Shown here piece after piece: positions 44,647 to 56,673 of a DNA stretch of 64,000 bases. Source of the DNA: Carettochelys insculpta. Its lineage: Eukaryota; Chordata; Testudines; Carettochelyidae. Location of the stretch: contig NC_134137.1 in assembly GCF_033958435.1 (NCBI RefSeq), positions 249,658,501 to 249,722,500 of the forward strand, written 5' to 3'. Positions within the stretch are counted from its first letter, which is position 1; each line of letters opens with the position of its first letter. The position numbers and the translations under genes were made by a program. The notes beneath the pieces were generated by a model. That model searched no databases. It was not told the origin of the DNA and saw nothing but the letters and a program-made list of their open reading frames with translations.

Positions 44647-46320
44647 TCTAAATATCTTGCATCCAAAAATTCTAGAAGAGTTGGTTGAGATGATCTTCAA
44701 ATCACTATTAATTTTTAATAAACCATGAAGGACTAGAGGAGTACTCATATTGTAGCCGTGTTAAAAAAATGGGTTGTCCTGGATAACTAGCTGGTTAGTC
44801 TGACATCAGTCCCAGGCAAAACAATAGAAAAGCTGATACAAGATTAAAAGATGTGACTATACTCATCTGCAGATGTACAGAAGATAAGTCTTGTCAAACA
44901 AACTGGATTTCACTTTTGATGACCCAAACTTGAAATAGATGTACTTGGACTTTTGTGAGACCTCTGACCTCACTACATTCTAATTAAACAACACAGTAAC
45001 AGTTAACACTATACAGTATTAATGAAGCATGTTAAATGGAACAACTAGCTAAATGACAGATCTTAATTAGCAATCAATGTGGACTCAGCATCAAATGGGA
45101 GTGTTACTAGTGGTGTTCTGCAGACATCGGATTTAGACCTGATGATATTTTCATCAATGACCTGAAAGTAAATGTCTCCTTAGAGCCCAGCAAGCAGCGG
45201 AAGGGTTGGTAACATGTTAAACAACATTGATCTCCTGTGGTCTGGCAAATTCTCTCATCCAGCACCAGTCAGGTCCCACAGGTGCCGGAGGGAAAATGGA
45301 GGTGAACAGAATTTATCCCTTCGCATTTGAGGAATATGGAGTTTAATTTAGATTAGTTGACCAATTTACTGATGCCTCAATTGTGAAATTAAGGCAGGCA
45401 CATCTCTAACACAACATTTAGCCAGCAGTAGATACGCAGGGACAACGTGCACCTGTTATATAATCCTTGGGCATATAAACACAAGCATAGCAAATAGTAC
45501 CAGGAAGGCGAGTTTACCTCAGGATATGGCACTAGTGAGACTTGCACTGGGACACTGAATTTCTGCTGTTGCCACTTCAAAAAGATGTGGAAAAATTGGA
45601 GAGGATTAAAAAAAAATGCCAAAATAATGATCTGAGGACGAGAAAAAACTCCTTTTAGGGCTTGTCCAAACTACCTCCCTACTTCGAAGAGAGGATGGTA
45701 AGTAGGGTGTTGGGAGATTATTAATGAATTGCTGCGCTGCATATGAAGCACTTCATTAAGCTAATTCTCCCTCGCGGCAACTCCGAAGTGGTAAACTTCA
45801 AAGTGCCTGTTCACATGTAGCCGCAGCTAACCCGCCAGTACTTCAAAGTGCCTGGGGAACTTCGAAGTCACTTAACTCCAACACATGAACCGGCACTTCC
45901 AAGTTCAACACTCTGGAGTTGCCACGGGGGAGAATTAACTTAATGAAGTGCTGCATATGCAGAGCAGCACTTCATTAATAATCTCTCGACGCCCTACATA
46001 CCATCTTCCCTTTGCAGTAGGGAGCTAGCGTAGAAAAGCCCTTAGTGAATGACTTTAAAGAGCTCAACCTGTATAGTTCAGCAAAATGAAGATCAAAAGG
46101 TGACTGGACCATAAAAAATATCAGGTACAAAAGGACCCTTTAATTTAGCAGAAAGAGGCATAACAAGAACCACTGGCTGGAGATTAAAGCGAAATTCAAA
46201 TTAGAAATAAGGTACTTGCTTGATTTCCCCATTGCCTATTGAACTGGAGAAGACTTCTTTTGTCATAGGATGTAAGATAAACTGATTCTTTTGAATAAGT
46301 CACAAGAATCAGAAGTTGAG
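44647..46320 (+). mobile_element. Old CR1/L3-like LINE, plus strand, with insertions
   Basis: Broken RT text (a GVLQTSDLDL...FINDLK block at about 45115-45170 corresponding to GVPQGS and FINDL) and a 3' region resuming after 46041 (ctgtatagttcagcaaaatg, ggagattaaagcgaaattc). A Tigger-type MITE piece lies at about 45180-45310, sharing ctggcaaattctctca with 62875-62890, and a complete MITE at 45658-46041. Confidence 0.55.
45658..46041. mobile_element. Complete Harbinger-like MITE, TTA target duplication
   Basis: 384 bp, gggcttgtccaaac to gtagaaaagccc, flanked by tta at 45655-45657 and 46042-46044. TTA/TAA is the usual PIF/Harbinger target. Interior with repeated acttcgaagt-type palindromes. 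Confidence 0.85.
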
Positions 46321-46975
46321 ATTTTTATTGTAAAAGGAGAAAATTCTGATGTAACTGCAAAGCTTATAAGGTTTTATTGTTTTACATTAATAAAAGCTTC
46401 AAAGTAAAATAAAAATAAAATTAGGAGCAGGTAAGAGAATTTAAGCAGAACTACTGTGCGTGTTTATATAGTTCTATATATAGATATATGGATATGGGGT
46501 AAAATGTGTAGATATAACTAGTACATCACTGAAGACAAATGAAGTGCATGCAAGATTTCAAGATACACATAACTTTGTCTGCACAAGAAGACAGATACAT
46601 GTTAATACAAATAACCACCAACAAAAAGGGACACGAGAGTAAGTAAATCTAAAGAGCAGACATGTTGACTCAGCTGACTTTTTGTTCCTACATTTGTTTC
46701 AATGTAACTGCTTCTTTGTCATAGCATTTCACCTAGTTTTGCTGTCACCTAAAACTCAACATTCCTTCCTATATAACTACATTTGAAAATAACCTGTAAA
46801 ATAAAGTGCAATCTATTCAAAATGTAATCTGTCGGAAAACATATTTAGTGAACCTGAAAACTGAATTTTCTAAAGATACAAACAGAACAGCTAACTCATA
46901 GTTATATAACTAAAGAAATTCTACTGGGCAATGCCTACTAAAGCAAGGAAATAGAAGACCAGTTTTTAAACTTAC
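46321..46975. other. Intron, no feature seen
   Basis: AT-rich; nothing recognised. Confidence 0.5.
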
Positions 46976-47133
46976 CTTTTATTGACTTGAAATGCTGCAC
47001 AGCCATTCGTAATACTGTAAGTTTGTCCAATTTACGTGACATAGGATTGCACTGAGGTATCACAGCAGATAATTCTTCTATCAAGTTATTCATTTTATCT
47101 CTTCTTCGTTTTTCTGTTTGACTATGAGCCTCT
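46976..47133 (-). CDS. BMAL2: BMAL2 exon: bHLH domain
   Basis: 158 nt encoding the basic region and helix-loop-helix: [52 protein letters not shown]. The H..EKRRRDK pattern carries the E-box-contacting His, Glu and Arg of bHLH proteins. [16 protein letters not shown] is diagnostic for BMAL2. Acceptor cttag before 47133, donor gtaagt from 46975. The first base completes the Arg codon opened by the 54187-54225 exon; the last base opens a Gly codon. About 0.5 kb further upstream lies the Harbinger transposon. Confidence 0.97.
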
Positions 47134-47634
47134 CTAAGAAGAAAAGTATTGTAAGCAAAGTTCAAAATACATACTTTTTTTACTAGATTTTGCTCTTTAT
47201 CAACTTTATCAGGAGGACAGATTGTATTATGAGATATACCACCATACTGAAAAAACTTATGTACAGTGCACTTATTTGTTAGCTAATCTGTCACCTGTTT
47301 CACCTAAAATATGCAACAAGTGCTCACAGAAAATGGTGCAATGTGAAATTTTGAAAATAAAAAAAAAGCATCAACTTGCTCAGAGGGTGGCTGGAACAAG
47401 AGAGAAGTAGAGTTTTGCCTCTGTTCTTGGCCCATAATGCTGAACTTGATCTTACAGAAAACATTCCCCTCTATGCATAGACCTGTGGCTGCACATTATT
47501 TTAAGGACCACCTTTTAAGAAAATCTCTGGTTTTACAAAAATGTTAACTTGGACTCTTCTTCTGATGCAACCATATGTTTAAATATCTGGATTAGTTATC
47601 CCACAAATGTTATTTGCTTATTTTCCCACTATAA
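47134..47634. other. Intron, no feature seen
   Basis: AT-rich; ends in the TAA target of the Harbinger element (47632-47634). Confidence 0.5.
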
Positions 47635-47988
47635 AGCTACGTCTACACGGAGATGCTACATTGAAATAGCTTATTTCGATGTAGCGAAATCAAAATAAGC
47701 TATTTCGATGAATAGTGTCTACATGTCCTCCAGGGCCGGTGCTGTCGACGTTCAGTGTCAACGTTGGGTAGCACTACATCGAAGTAGGCGCTGCAGGGGA
47801 GCGTCTACACACCAAAGCGGCCTGAATAGAAATAAGGGTGCCAGGAACAGCTGCAGACAGGGTCACAGGGCGGACTAGCACTTCCAGGGCAACAGCAAGC
47901 TGCTCCCTTAAAGGGCCCCTCCCAGACACACAGCCTGCACAGCAAGCGGTCTGAAGAGCCACAAGAACACACACCCCGTGGAAGCACC

Positions 47989-49353
47989 ATGGACCCCCAG
48001 CAGCAGCAGCAGCAGCTGCCAGAGGTCCACACACCCACTCCTGGAGGACCAGTGGCTGCCCTGCTCAATGCCATGCAAGAGGCAGCTGACCATCTTTTAT
48101 TTGTGGAAAAGGAGCTGCCCCCAGGGGTTGAGGAAGCAGCCCCAGACCTTGCTGCCCTCCCAGCCCCTCTCCCCCCGCCCCCGGCCGCACACGCCGCCGG
48201 CTGTGGAGCTACCCCACGAGCACGGACTGGTGGGAGGGGCTGGTGCTTGGCGAGTGGGACAATGACCACTGGCTCCAGAATTTCCGGTTGAGCCAGCAGA
48301 CATTCCTGGAGCTCTGCCAGTGGCTCACCCCTGCCTTACGGCACCAGGACACCTCCATGCGACGTGCCCTCACCGTCGAGAAACGGGTCGGCATCGCTAT
48401 CTGGAAGCTGGCCACTCCAGACAGCTACCGATCCGTAGGGCAGCAGTTCGGCGTGGGCAAGGACACCGTCGGGGCTGTCCTCATGGAGGTAAGAGGACGC
48501 GGGGGGGTGAATCCCTGGGGGGGAGCCCTTGGGGGGAGGAGGGCCAGACACACCCTGCATAACCCTCACCGGTGCTCTCTCATGTCCTTCCCCTGCAGGT
48601 CGTCCATGCAATCAATGCCCTGCTCCTCCACAGGCTCGTGCAGCTTAGGGACCCGGATGCTGCCATCGTGGGGTTTGCCAGCCTGGGCTTCCCAAATTGC
48701 TTTGGGGCTCTAGATGGGACCCATATCCCCATCCGTGCCCCAGAGCACAGCGGAGGACACTTCCTCAATAGGAAGGGATACCATTCCGTGGTCCTCCAGG
48801 CCTTGGTGGACAGCTGGGGCCGCTTCCTGGACATTTATGTTGGCTGGCCTGGCAGCACCCATGATGCCCAGGTGTTCAGAAATTCGGGCCTGTGCCACTG
48901 GCTGGAGGCGGGGACCTACATCCCCCAGCGGGAGATCCCTGTGGGGGACACCACCATGCTCCTCTGCGTCGTCGCAGACGTGACGTACCCCCTCCGGCCC
49001 TGGCTCATGCACCCTTACATGGGCCATGTCACAGCCAGCCAGGAGCGGTTCAACACGCGCTTGAACCATGCGCACCAGGTGGTCGAGAGCACTTTCTGCC
49101 GCCTCAAAGGGTGCTGGAGGTGTCTCCTCACCGCCTGGATGCAGGGCTCACCAACATCCCCCAGGCTGTGGGCGCGTGCAGCGCACTCCACAACCTGGTG
49201 GAGAGAAAGGGAGAGGCCTTCTTCCAGGGCTGGCCTGTGGAGGCTGGCAGGGCCGACGCCCAGCCATCCGCTGCCCCCAGTCTCCAGGTCGGCCCTGAGG
49301 GGATCCGGGTCCGGGAGGCCCTGCGGGCCCATTTTGACCAGGCTGCGGGGTGA
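47989..49353 (+). pseudogene. Harbinger transposase (HARBI1-like DDE nuclease)
   Basis: Starts at ATG 47989 (MDPQQQQQQLPE). A frame change in the C-rich stretch at about 48160-48200 leads to SYPTSTDWWEGLVLGEWDND, then SQQTFLELCQWLTPALRH and VEKRVGIAIWKLATPDSYRS (helix-turn-helix region). A 110-bp intron, 48489-48598 (gtaaga...cctgcag), splits M-E-V. The nuclease follows: FGALDGTHIPIRAPEHSGG with the first Asp, DIYVGWPGSTHDAQVFRNSG with the second Asp, and VVESTFCRLKG with the Glu. A second frameshift near 49125-49135 moves the end (AGLTNIPQAVGACSALHNL, VERKGEAFFQGW) to another frame, ending TGA at 49351. The catalytic triad is intact. It would cut and paste the transposon in the nucleus with the Myb-like partner. 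Two frameshifts make it non-functional as it stands. Confidence 0.9.
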
Positions 49354-49651
49354 ACGCTGGCAGGGCCAGCTGCAGGCGAGCCACCCACTGCACCCCCCAT
49401 CCTCCACAACACTCCCTGCCCCGACGCCCACACCACAGAGCACCCGAGAGCACACACCCCCACACTTTTCTTTGAAATAAACGGAAATGTTGTTTCAAAC
49501 AAAACAGTGCAACCTCTTATTATTAACACAGAAGAAAAGGGGGGAACTATTTACATGGGAGGGCCAGCTACTAAAACAGGGGTCCAACAAAAACTATTTG
49601 CAAATGGGGGATATGTACAAAGGGGGGGGGCCACGTCCTCGGCCCCACACC

Positions 49652-51315
49652 CTAACGTCCGGTGCCCGGTGTTGGGGGGCGCGACACTCGTCTTGGCCGG
49701 AGTCCTGGTCGAGGCTGGGTGGGGGCCGGGAGAACCGGCAAATACGGCCGGCTGGTGTCCGCAGGCCCATGGTCCCCCTTGGCGGCAGGCCCCAGGGTGA
49801 CAGACGGTGGAGGGATGGCAGGCGGATTGGCGGGCGGCGCGGTGGGTGGCGTGGCGGGCGGTGTGGCAGGGGGGGCCAGGTGTTGCGCAATATGATCAAA
49901 AGTGCGCATGAAGGCCCCCCAAGCCTCCTGGTGCCAGGCCAGCGCTCGCTCCTGGAGCTCTAGCCGCTGCTCCTCCACCCGCAGACGCCGCTCCGACACC
50001 TCCAGCTGACGCCGGAGGGTTGCGAGCAGCTGGGGGTCTATGGCCATCCGCAGGTGGCTCCTCCGTCGGCCTCGTCCTGGGGCTGGTCGGTGCTCCGCCG
50101 AGGGGCTGGCCTGCTGGGATGGCCCCGCAGACACCTCGCCGGCGCTCTCCGGGCCCTCCGATGGTGCAGCTGCGGAACACAGGGGGGAAGAAGAGTGGAG
50201 ACAGCCATTAGTGTGGGCCCCGACCCGTGGTCCTTGTCCCCCCAGCCCTCTGCTGCTGGTTCCCTACCCCCATCCCCGGGAGATGCTGCTGCTTCTGCTG
50301 CTGCTGGGTGTCCCACCCACCCCCACACGGGGGACCGTAGGTTCTGCTCCCCCCATCCCCAGGGATGGGGCATGGCGCTGTCCTGCTGGGGGGCAGGGGT
50401 TGATGGACTCTTCTGAGGGACATGCCACTGCTGTCCTTGGGGCCATGGTCATCTGGGCATGTGGAGGGCCCTGGTCATGTCTCTTGTCCCCACCCCTTAA
50501 CCCCGGGGGTGTGCACCGGGGGGGTACATACCTGAAGGTCCACTCCCACGGTCAGGGGACACCCACTGGGCGGACGCCCTGCTGGAGCTGCGGGACGGGA
50601 GGGCGATGCGGAGCCCCCCGTCGCTGGAGGAGTCCCCCTCCTCCTCCTCCGGCATCCCAGGGGTGGGCTCCTGGGGGGGCCCCTGGGGTGCAGGGCTTGC
50701 CTCTGGGACGGACTCCATCTCCAGGGCCTGCTGGGGCTCGTCGGCCGAGGTGTCAAGAGTGGCCGGTGGGGAGGAGGTGTGCCGGGGGCCCAGGATGACC
50801 CTGAGCTCCCTGTAAAAGGGGCAAGTGGCAGGGGCGGCCCCAGATCGGCTGGCCACATCCTGGGCCTGGGCATAACCCTGCCGCAGCTCCTTCACCTTAC
50901 TCCTGACATGGTCAGGAGTGTGGGCAGGATGACCCCGGGCAGCCAGGCCCTCGGCCAGCCGAGCGAACGCATCCGCGTTCCACCTCTTGCTCCCCATTAC
51001 CTGGAGCACCTCCTCCTTGCCCCAGAGCCCCAGCAGGTCCCGGATCTTGGCCTCCGTCTAGAAAGGGCCCCGCTGCCTCTTCCCCGGCTGGCTGACAGCC
51101 TGGGAGCTCTGGCTCCCCTGGGGGGGTGCCCTGGGTGCACTTGGGGGGGCTGGCTGGCTGCCATCACCGCTGGGTGTTGGGCTGCAGCTGCTGCGGGCAT
51201 GCAGGCTGAGCACGTGGCAGTGCTGCTGCCTGCATGTGCTCTCGGCTTCCTGCACGTGCTCTCGGCTTCCTGCACAGGAACTCAGGGGGTGGGGAGCTTT
51301 AAGGGGCTGCTGCAC
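49652..51315 (-). pseudogene. Harbinger Myb/SANT-like DNA-binding protein
   Basis: Two exons. The first (51315 down to 50532) holds a Myb/SANT-like domain: IRDLLGLWGKEEVLQVMGSK, NADAFARLAEGLAARGH and VRSKVKELRQGYAQAQD, then an acidic, proline/serine-rich linker. Donor gtatgt from 50531, acceptor ccgcag, second exon from 50169: PSEGPESAGEVSAGP, RRRSHLRMAIDPQLLATL, RRQLEVSERRLRVEEQRLEL (a coiled-coil-like helix) and WGAFMRTFDHIAQHL, ending at 49652. The frame has one in-frame TAG at 51058-51060, exactly where the family has the first domain Trp (GPFW-T-E); TGG to TAG. In Harbinger systems this partner carries the transposase to the nucleus and to the ends. Rest of the frame is open. Confidence 0.85.
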
Positions 51316-51682
51316 GCGGCGACCATAGAGCTCAGGGGCTGGAGAGAGCGTCTCTCAACCCCTCAGCTGATGGCCGCCACGGCGGACCCCGCTATTTCGA
51401 TGTTGCGGGATGCGGATCGTCTACACGTGCCCTACTTTGACGTTCAACGTCGAAGTAGGGTGCTATTCCCATCTCCTCTTGGGGATAGCAACTTGGACGT
51501 CTCACCGCCTTATGTCGATTTCAACTTTGAAATAGCGCTCGCCACTTGTAGACGTGGCGGGCGCTATTTCGAAGTTGGCATGGCTACTTCGAAGTAGCCG
51601 GCTCGTGTAGACGCGGCTTAAGATCTTTACATTTGCTTCAGTCCCATTTATTCCCACACTAAATAAATATTTTTCCTGACAC

Positions 51683-52990
51683 CAGAAATCATAGGGGTGA
51701 AAGAGACACCGGGAGGTCATCAAGTCCAATCTCCTGATCTAAACAGGACCAATCCAAACTAAATCATCCCAGTCAGGGCTTTGTCAGGCTGAGACTTAAA
51801 AACCTCTAAGGATAGAGATTCCACCACCTCTCCAGGTAACCTACTCCAGTGCTTCATCACCCTCCTGATGAAACATTTTTTTACCAGTATCCAATTTAAA
51901 CCTCCCCCACTGCAGCTTGAGACTATTGCTACTTGTTCTGTCATCTGTCAGCATGGAAAACAGCCTCTCTCCATCCTCTTTATATAGCTGAAGGCTACTA
52001 TCAAACCCCCACTCTTCTTTTCTGCAGAATAAACCTAAATCCCTCAGCCTCTTCTCATAAGTCATGTGCTCCAGTCCCATAACCATTTTTCTTGCCCTCT
52101 GCTTCACTCTCTCCAATGTGTCCACATCCTTTTTTTTTTAATGGAGGGACCCCAGATTTGGACAAAGTATTCCAGACATGGCCTCACCAATGTTGAATAA
52201 AGGAGAATAACCACTTCTCTAGATCTGCTGGCAATGCTCTTACTAATGCAGCCCAATATGCCATTAGCATTCTTGGCTACAAAGGCACATTGTTGACTCA
52301 TGTCCAACTTCTCACCCACTGTAACGCCCAGGTCCTTTTCTACAATACTACTGCTTAAGACAGTCAATCCCCAACCAATAGCAGTGTTGAGAATTCTTTT
52401 GTCCTAGGTGCAGGACTCTGCATTTCTCCTCGTTAAACCTCATCAGATTTCTCTTGGCCCAATCCCTCAATTTGTTTAGATCACTCTGGGCCTTTTCCCT
52501 ACTCTCCATCTTATCTACGTCTCCCCCAGCTTAGTGACAACTGCAAATTTGCTGAGGGTACAATCCAGGCCCTCATCCAGGTCCTTAACAAAGATGTTGA
52601 CGAAAACCAGCCTCAAAACCGACCACTGGGGGGACTCCACTTGATACCAATCGCCAACTGGACATTGAGCTGTTGATCAAAACCCATCGACCCCGATGAT
52701 CTAACCAGCCTTCTACCCAGCTACAGTCCATTTATCCAATCCATAGCGCTTTAACTTGCTGGCAGGAACACAGTGAGAGTCTGTATCAAAAGCTTTGCTC
52801 AAGTCCAGGTATATCACATCCACCACCTTCCCCATATCCACAGAGCCAATTACTTCATCATAGAAAGCAACCAGGTTCATCAGGCATGAGTTGCCTTCGG
52901 TGAGGCTCTCTATTCTATTTGCCTTTACCTCAGTGTCTATACAATAGAAGATGGAGACATAGCTCTGCAGTGTAGCCATAACCTGAAAGT
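51683..52990 (-). mobile_element. CR1 LINE, minus strand, 3' portion
   Basis: 3' end at 51683 (gggaggtcatcaagtccaatc, inverted). On the minus strand: VIYLDLSKAFDT (52815, the first RT Asp region), EKDLGVTVGEKLDMSQQCAF (52340), ILGCISKSIASRSREVVILL, DTLERVKQRARKMVMGLEHM (52125), GLFCRKEEWGFDS and RTSSNSLKLQWGRFKLDT (51920). This is RT thumb to C-terminus of CR1 ORF2. Frames broken; 5' part missing. Confidence 0.85.
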
Positions 52991-54186
52991 GGTTCATTTG
53001 AGCTCCTGCTGTGCAGCCAACTTAAATTATTCCAACCCCCAAAAGCAACATTTGCTGTGTCAATGAGAGAAGCTCTGCTGTCCCGTAGCACTGTCCTCAG
53101 TGGGAGAGGGACACCCCTGAGCAACATTACACTTTATATCACTATAAGTAGTGTGTACAAAGCCAGACAGACAGCTGGGGAAAGTTCCCATCTCAGTTGT
53201 GCAACACCTGGAGAATCCAATGAACTGGCAGGTTATTGCAAGTAGGATACAAGAATGCAGGGGACAGGATGGTGCAGAATACATTCCACAGCTGCTAGAA
53301 CTTTGTTTCTTATGATTTGCAGGCAGAAAAGGAATCTAAGTTCACAAACAGATTGCTCAACAAAGCTTCTGCAAAACACGAGTGGAGGAATATACTATTG
53401 AACCAAGCCTTAAAATACTCCTCTCGTGAACTGCACGTATAACTTTATTTCTTTTGATTAGTGAAAGAAATAATTCAAAACAAAATTAAAAAACAAAACA
53501 AAGGACAGGATTTATTTACAGATTCTCACTCACCACTGAGATACCCATTGAGAGCTGAATTTTGTGTGTGATAAGCAAACTAAGCAGCAAGGACAATATA
53601 TCACACAAGACTTGTTGATTTAGTTTGCCAATTACTCTTTAGATTTAAAATCATCAGATAGCTCAGAGTAAATAGCAAACATACTTTAATAATTACTGTG
53701 CAGTAAACAAGATTTTGGTAAGATGAGACCACATTACAGAACTCTGTTATTAAAAGCTTTTCTTGGCATGAAGAAATGATCAGCAGTTTGTCAGTGCCAC
53801 AGTGTGCCAATCAGTTGATTAGTAATATTTGATTATTAAATTATAAAGTTCTTCAAGTCACAAAGGCATGTTCAAATTTACATTAGCTGTCTCCTCATTT
53901 AAACATGTAATGAATACATTACATTAATATATACCTAGAAAAAGCATGAGACTGAAATTTTCAAAGCAAACAATAGGCATTAGCTATACAACTTACACCA
54001 AACTAAACAGAAAATTAAATCCTCAATCAAATTTAAATTTTGACCTGCGTTTAGCAAAAAGTTTAAGAAAACTAGTAACTTTAAGTATATGAAAACTTTT
54101 AACAAAACTCTGAATTATGATTTCAGATTTTGGTATATTCACACCCAGTAACTGGAGGAAAAATGTACTTCTCCAAATTACTATAC
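52991..54186. other. Intron, no feature seen
   Basis: AT-rich BMAL2 intron; nothing recognised. Confidence 0.5.
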
Positions 54187-54225
54187 CTGAAATATTTAAT
54201 TTTTACATGTTCTCCATCTTCACTC
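54187..54225 (-). CDS. BMAL2: BMAL2 micro-exon before the bHLH
   Basis: 39 nt, too short for ORF finding, encoding SEDGEHVKIKYF plus split codons on both sides. The human protein has VEDGEHQVKMKAF in exactly this place, and BMAL1 has EYTEHQGRIKNA. Acceptor tttctag before 54225, donor gtatag from 54186. It leaves AG, which joins the A of the bHLH exon to give the first Arg of REAHSQ. It enters with one base (G), which can complete the CA left by the 63773-63920 exon to a Gln codon. Confidence 0.93.
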
Positions 54226-54499
54226 CTAGAAAAACAGAATAGTTTTACATTATATATTAATGCCTTTAAAACCAAGTAATTCAAAAATATATATAAAGTA
54301 TTGCTAATTAATTCAAAGTTCTAAAACTCTTAAAATTCATCAAGAACTCTTCCATAATGCAAGACCAAAACATAATAAACTGCACTGAATTTAACTCTGA
54401 ATGTTCACATAGTTTAAATATTATAGCCAAATAATAATACAGCATGTGACTGGTTTACATCCTACTTTTGGTTTACCACGAAACTTGCAATTTGGTGAG
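54226..54499. other. Intron, no feature seen
   Basis: AT-rich; nothing recognised. Confidence 0.4.
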
Positions 54500-55990
54500 A
54501 AATGTGGCACAGAAGTACATGGGAGACCACATCCAACCGGGCATGGAAATGGGCCTCCAGAAAGGAGGCTCTGGCCCATATGGAGCTGAGGACTGCTCCA
54601 ATAAACTCTATTCGTTACACTGATACTAGAGTGGATTTTTCTTCCACTTGCTTACAGGCCCAGGTTGTGAAAGGTGGAACGCACCAGACTGAGGCTGTTC
54701 TACACTTGATCCTGTGACTTGTCTTGAGCCAAACGTCAAGATAAGGATAGTCCTGGACCTCCCTGCCCCAGACAACTCAGACTGTCGACTACTGGGGCCA
54801 TGCATTTTGTAAATATCCACTGGGTTGAGGAAAAGCCAACGAGAAGTGTCGTGAATCGGAAGTGGTGCCAGCCACCCTAAAATGGAGAACCATCTGTATC
54901 CTTGGAAGATGGAAATATGAAAATAAGTGACTTACTAGTCTCCTGGATGCAAGCAAGCAGACCTTGTATGGAGGACTGCATCGCCTGTGACAGGCCTGTG
55001 GTCCTAAGCCAGGAACTGTACCTTATTCTGAGACCACCCTGGCTGCTGAATCAGCCATGTCCGAGGCCATTTGAAGAGAACACAGAGCCACTGGTGTCTT
55101 CTCAACAAGTGCCCTGAATTTTTGGGCCATTTCCTGGGAAATGGGAGTCCTTCAACTTATGTAGAGAATCCCACAGGTTAAAGTTATAGCACCCTAAAAT
55201 AGCTGGGTGGTATGTGACTCTGAACTGAAGACTGGACATGGTATAAATTTTCCTCTCAAAAAGGACAATTATCTTGGCTTCCTTATTTTTTGAATGGAAC
55301 TAGAATGCCCTTGCTGGTTTCTCTCATTGTGACTGTGGGGTGGGAGTGTGTAAGTATTCAAATCCCTTGGTGGAGAGAAAACACTTCTTTTCAGCCCTCT
55401 AGGAAGTGGGTGGAGTTGAGAACAGGATTTACTAAAGGGCTTTGGCAATCTTCAGGACCTCTTTGGGCACTGGAAGCATGACACACGGGTGGATGGGGAG
55501 ATCACATTAAAAGTGTTTAACTGCCAACAGTAGGGTGAGCTGTGCTACACTTGAGAGTATCCCCCGATCTAGGGCAGGGATGTGAAAAGCGTGGGGCATG
55601 AAATTTTGTAAGGGAGAGCCCAACATAAAAAGTTTGCTCACCCCAGGTCTAGGGGTCAACATGGGGACGACCCGTGTTGGCCATATGGCTACCAGCACTT
55701 CCCTCTCAATGCATCGTGACAAAAGCATGGTGACTGGGAGCGCAGTGCCAGTGATCTGTGGAGACAAACCAATGACAGCTTCATGCCTGGCTTGCCCTTG
55801 TAGGGAGCTTTTGCAGGTCCAGCGCTGCACAAGGACAGTCCTTTGCTCTGTGGGAATTGGAAGCTGGGAAAGTCTGGGTCCCCTACCACTCCCTAGACTC
55901 GAAGGCAGATCCCTGAGGGGGACAGGAGGTCCTCTGGGAGACCTGTCCCCCTGCAGCTGTGGCGTGGGTGAGAGGCCCAACAGCATTCTT
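54500..55990 (-). mobile_element. DIRS-type retroelement fragment 3
   Basis: On the minus strand, 54830-54500 reads broken RT text (DYPYLDVWLK, IEFIGAVLSSIWARASFLEA), and 55100-54900 a gag-like end. 55990-55650 reads SPTPQLQGDRSPRGPPVPL, similar in style to the DIRS gag proline-rich part. No ends were found. Contains a 72-bp hAT-like MITE at 55574-55645. Confidence 0.6.
55574..55645. mobile_element. 72-bp hAT-like MITE
   Basis: Left gcagggatgtgaaaag, right (inverted) tggggtgagcaaactttt; flanked by gatctagg 55566-55573 and ggtctagg 55646-55653, an 8-bp duplication with one mismatch. Confidence 0.7.
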
Positions 55991-56261
55991 TAATGCCCCT
56001 TGGTCGGTCTTGCTTGGTGCTAGGTCCTGCTTATTTTTTGTTTGTTTTGTTTTGTTTTTTACTTCTTCTTGGGCACTGGCAAAAGGGAATGGTGCTGGGT
56101 AGAGCTCACTGCCAGAGGTGCACTATGCACAGAGACCAAAGTACTGGACGTTGTGTCTGGCCAGAATGGCTCCAAAGCTGCACAGACAGCAGCCACTATG
56201 AGGAGACACTCAAATGACGGTCTCATTTTTTTTTGTGTGTGTGTCCTGGGGTTTTAAAAGT

Positions 56262-56360
56262 TCTTATAATGAAGCGGGTCTTTGCCCACGAAAGCTTATG
56301 CTCCAAAATATCTGTTAGTCTGTCAGGTGCCACAAGACGTCTTGTTGTTCTTAGAGATGT
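56262..56360 (+). mobile_element. Penelope-like family-2 terminal segment
   Basis: gaagcgggtctttgcccacg and agcttatgctccaaaatatc match the end text at 18367-18410. Only a tail of about 100 bp. Confidence 0.55.
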
Positions 56361-56537
56361 GACACTCTTCCTTGATGTGGAATTTCCCCAGGCACTTCAG
56401 AGAGCTGCCACGCAGGTCACTTGCAGCCACAGGCGTCAGCACAGTGCTTAAAACCAGTGAATACAGCATGCCCTGCCTGGGGCAAAGTCCCTTCCCAGAA
56501 TCCTGACTAACTACAGTACTTAACAGCTACTCGTGGC

Positions 56538-56673
56538 TATGGTCTGAAGAAGTGGGTCTGTCCCACGAAAGCTCACCACCTAATAAATTATTTTGTTAGT
56601 CTTTAAAGTGCTACTGGGCTGCTTGTTTGTTTTGAGAGTACATAGACTAGCACGGCTCCCTCTCTGTTACTAC
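56538..56673 (+). mobile_element. Penelope-like terminal segment (solo)
   Basis: tctgaagaagtgggtctgtc (56543), gtctttaaagtgctactggg and gactagcacggctccctctc ending at ctctgttac: one copy of the terminus seen twice, inverted, at 58331-59831. Confidence 0.8.

Larger units (their letters stand above)
47635..51618 (+). mobile_element. PIF/Harbinger DNA transposon, two genes, near complete
   Basis: 3,984 bp flanked by TAA at 47632-47634 and 51619-51621. Ends are AGCTACGTCTACAC and the complement of AGCCGCGTCTACAC (2 mismatches in 14), with longer subterminal inverted texts around cgaagtag. Two converging genes fill it, as in autonomous Harbinger elements: a DDE transposase on plus and a Myb/SANT-like protein on minus. 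Strongly GC-rich against the AT-rich intron around it. Only a few inactivating changes are visible. Confidence 0.92.

Noticed and set aside
50040..50798. A 252-codon plus-strand open frame
   Set aside because: Shadow of the Harbinger Myb-like gene on the minus strand, crossing its intron.
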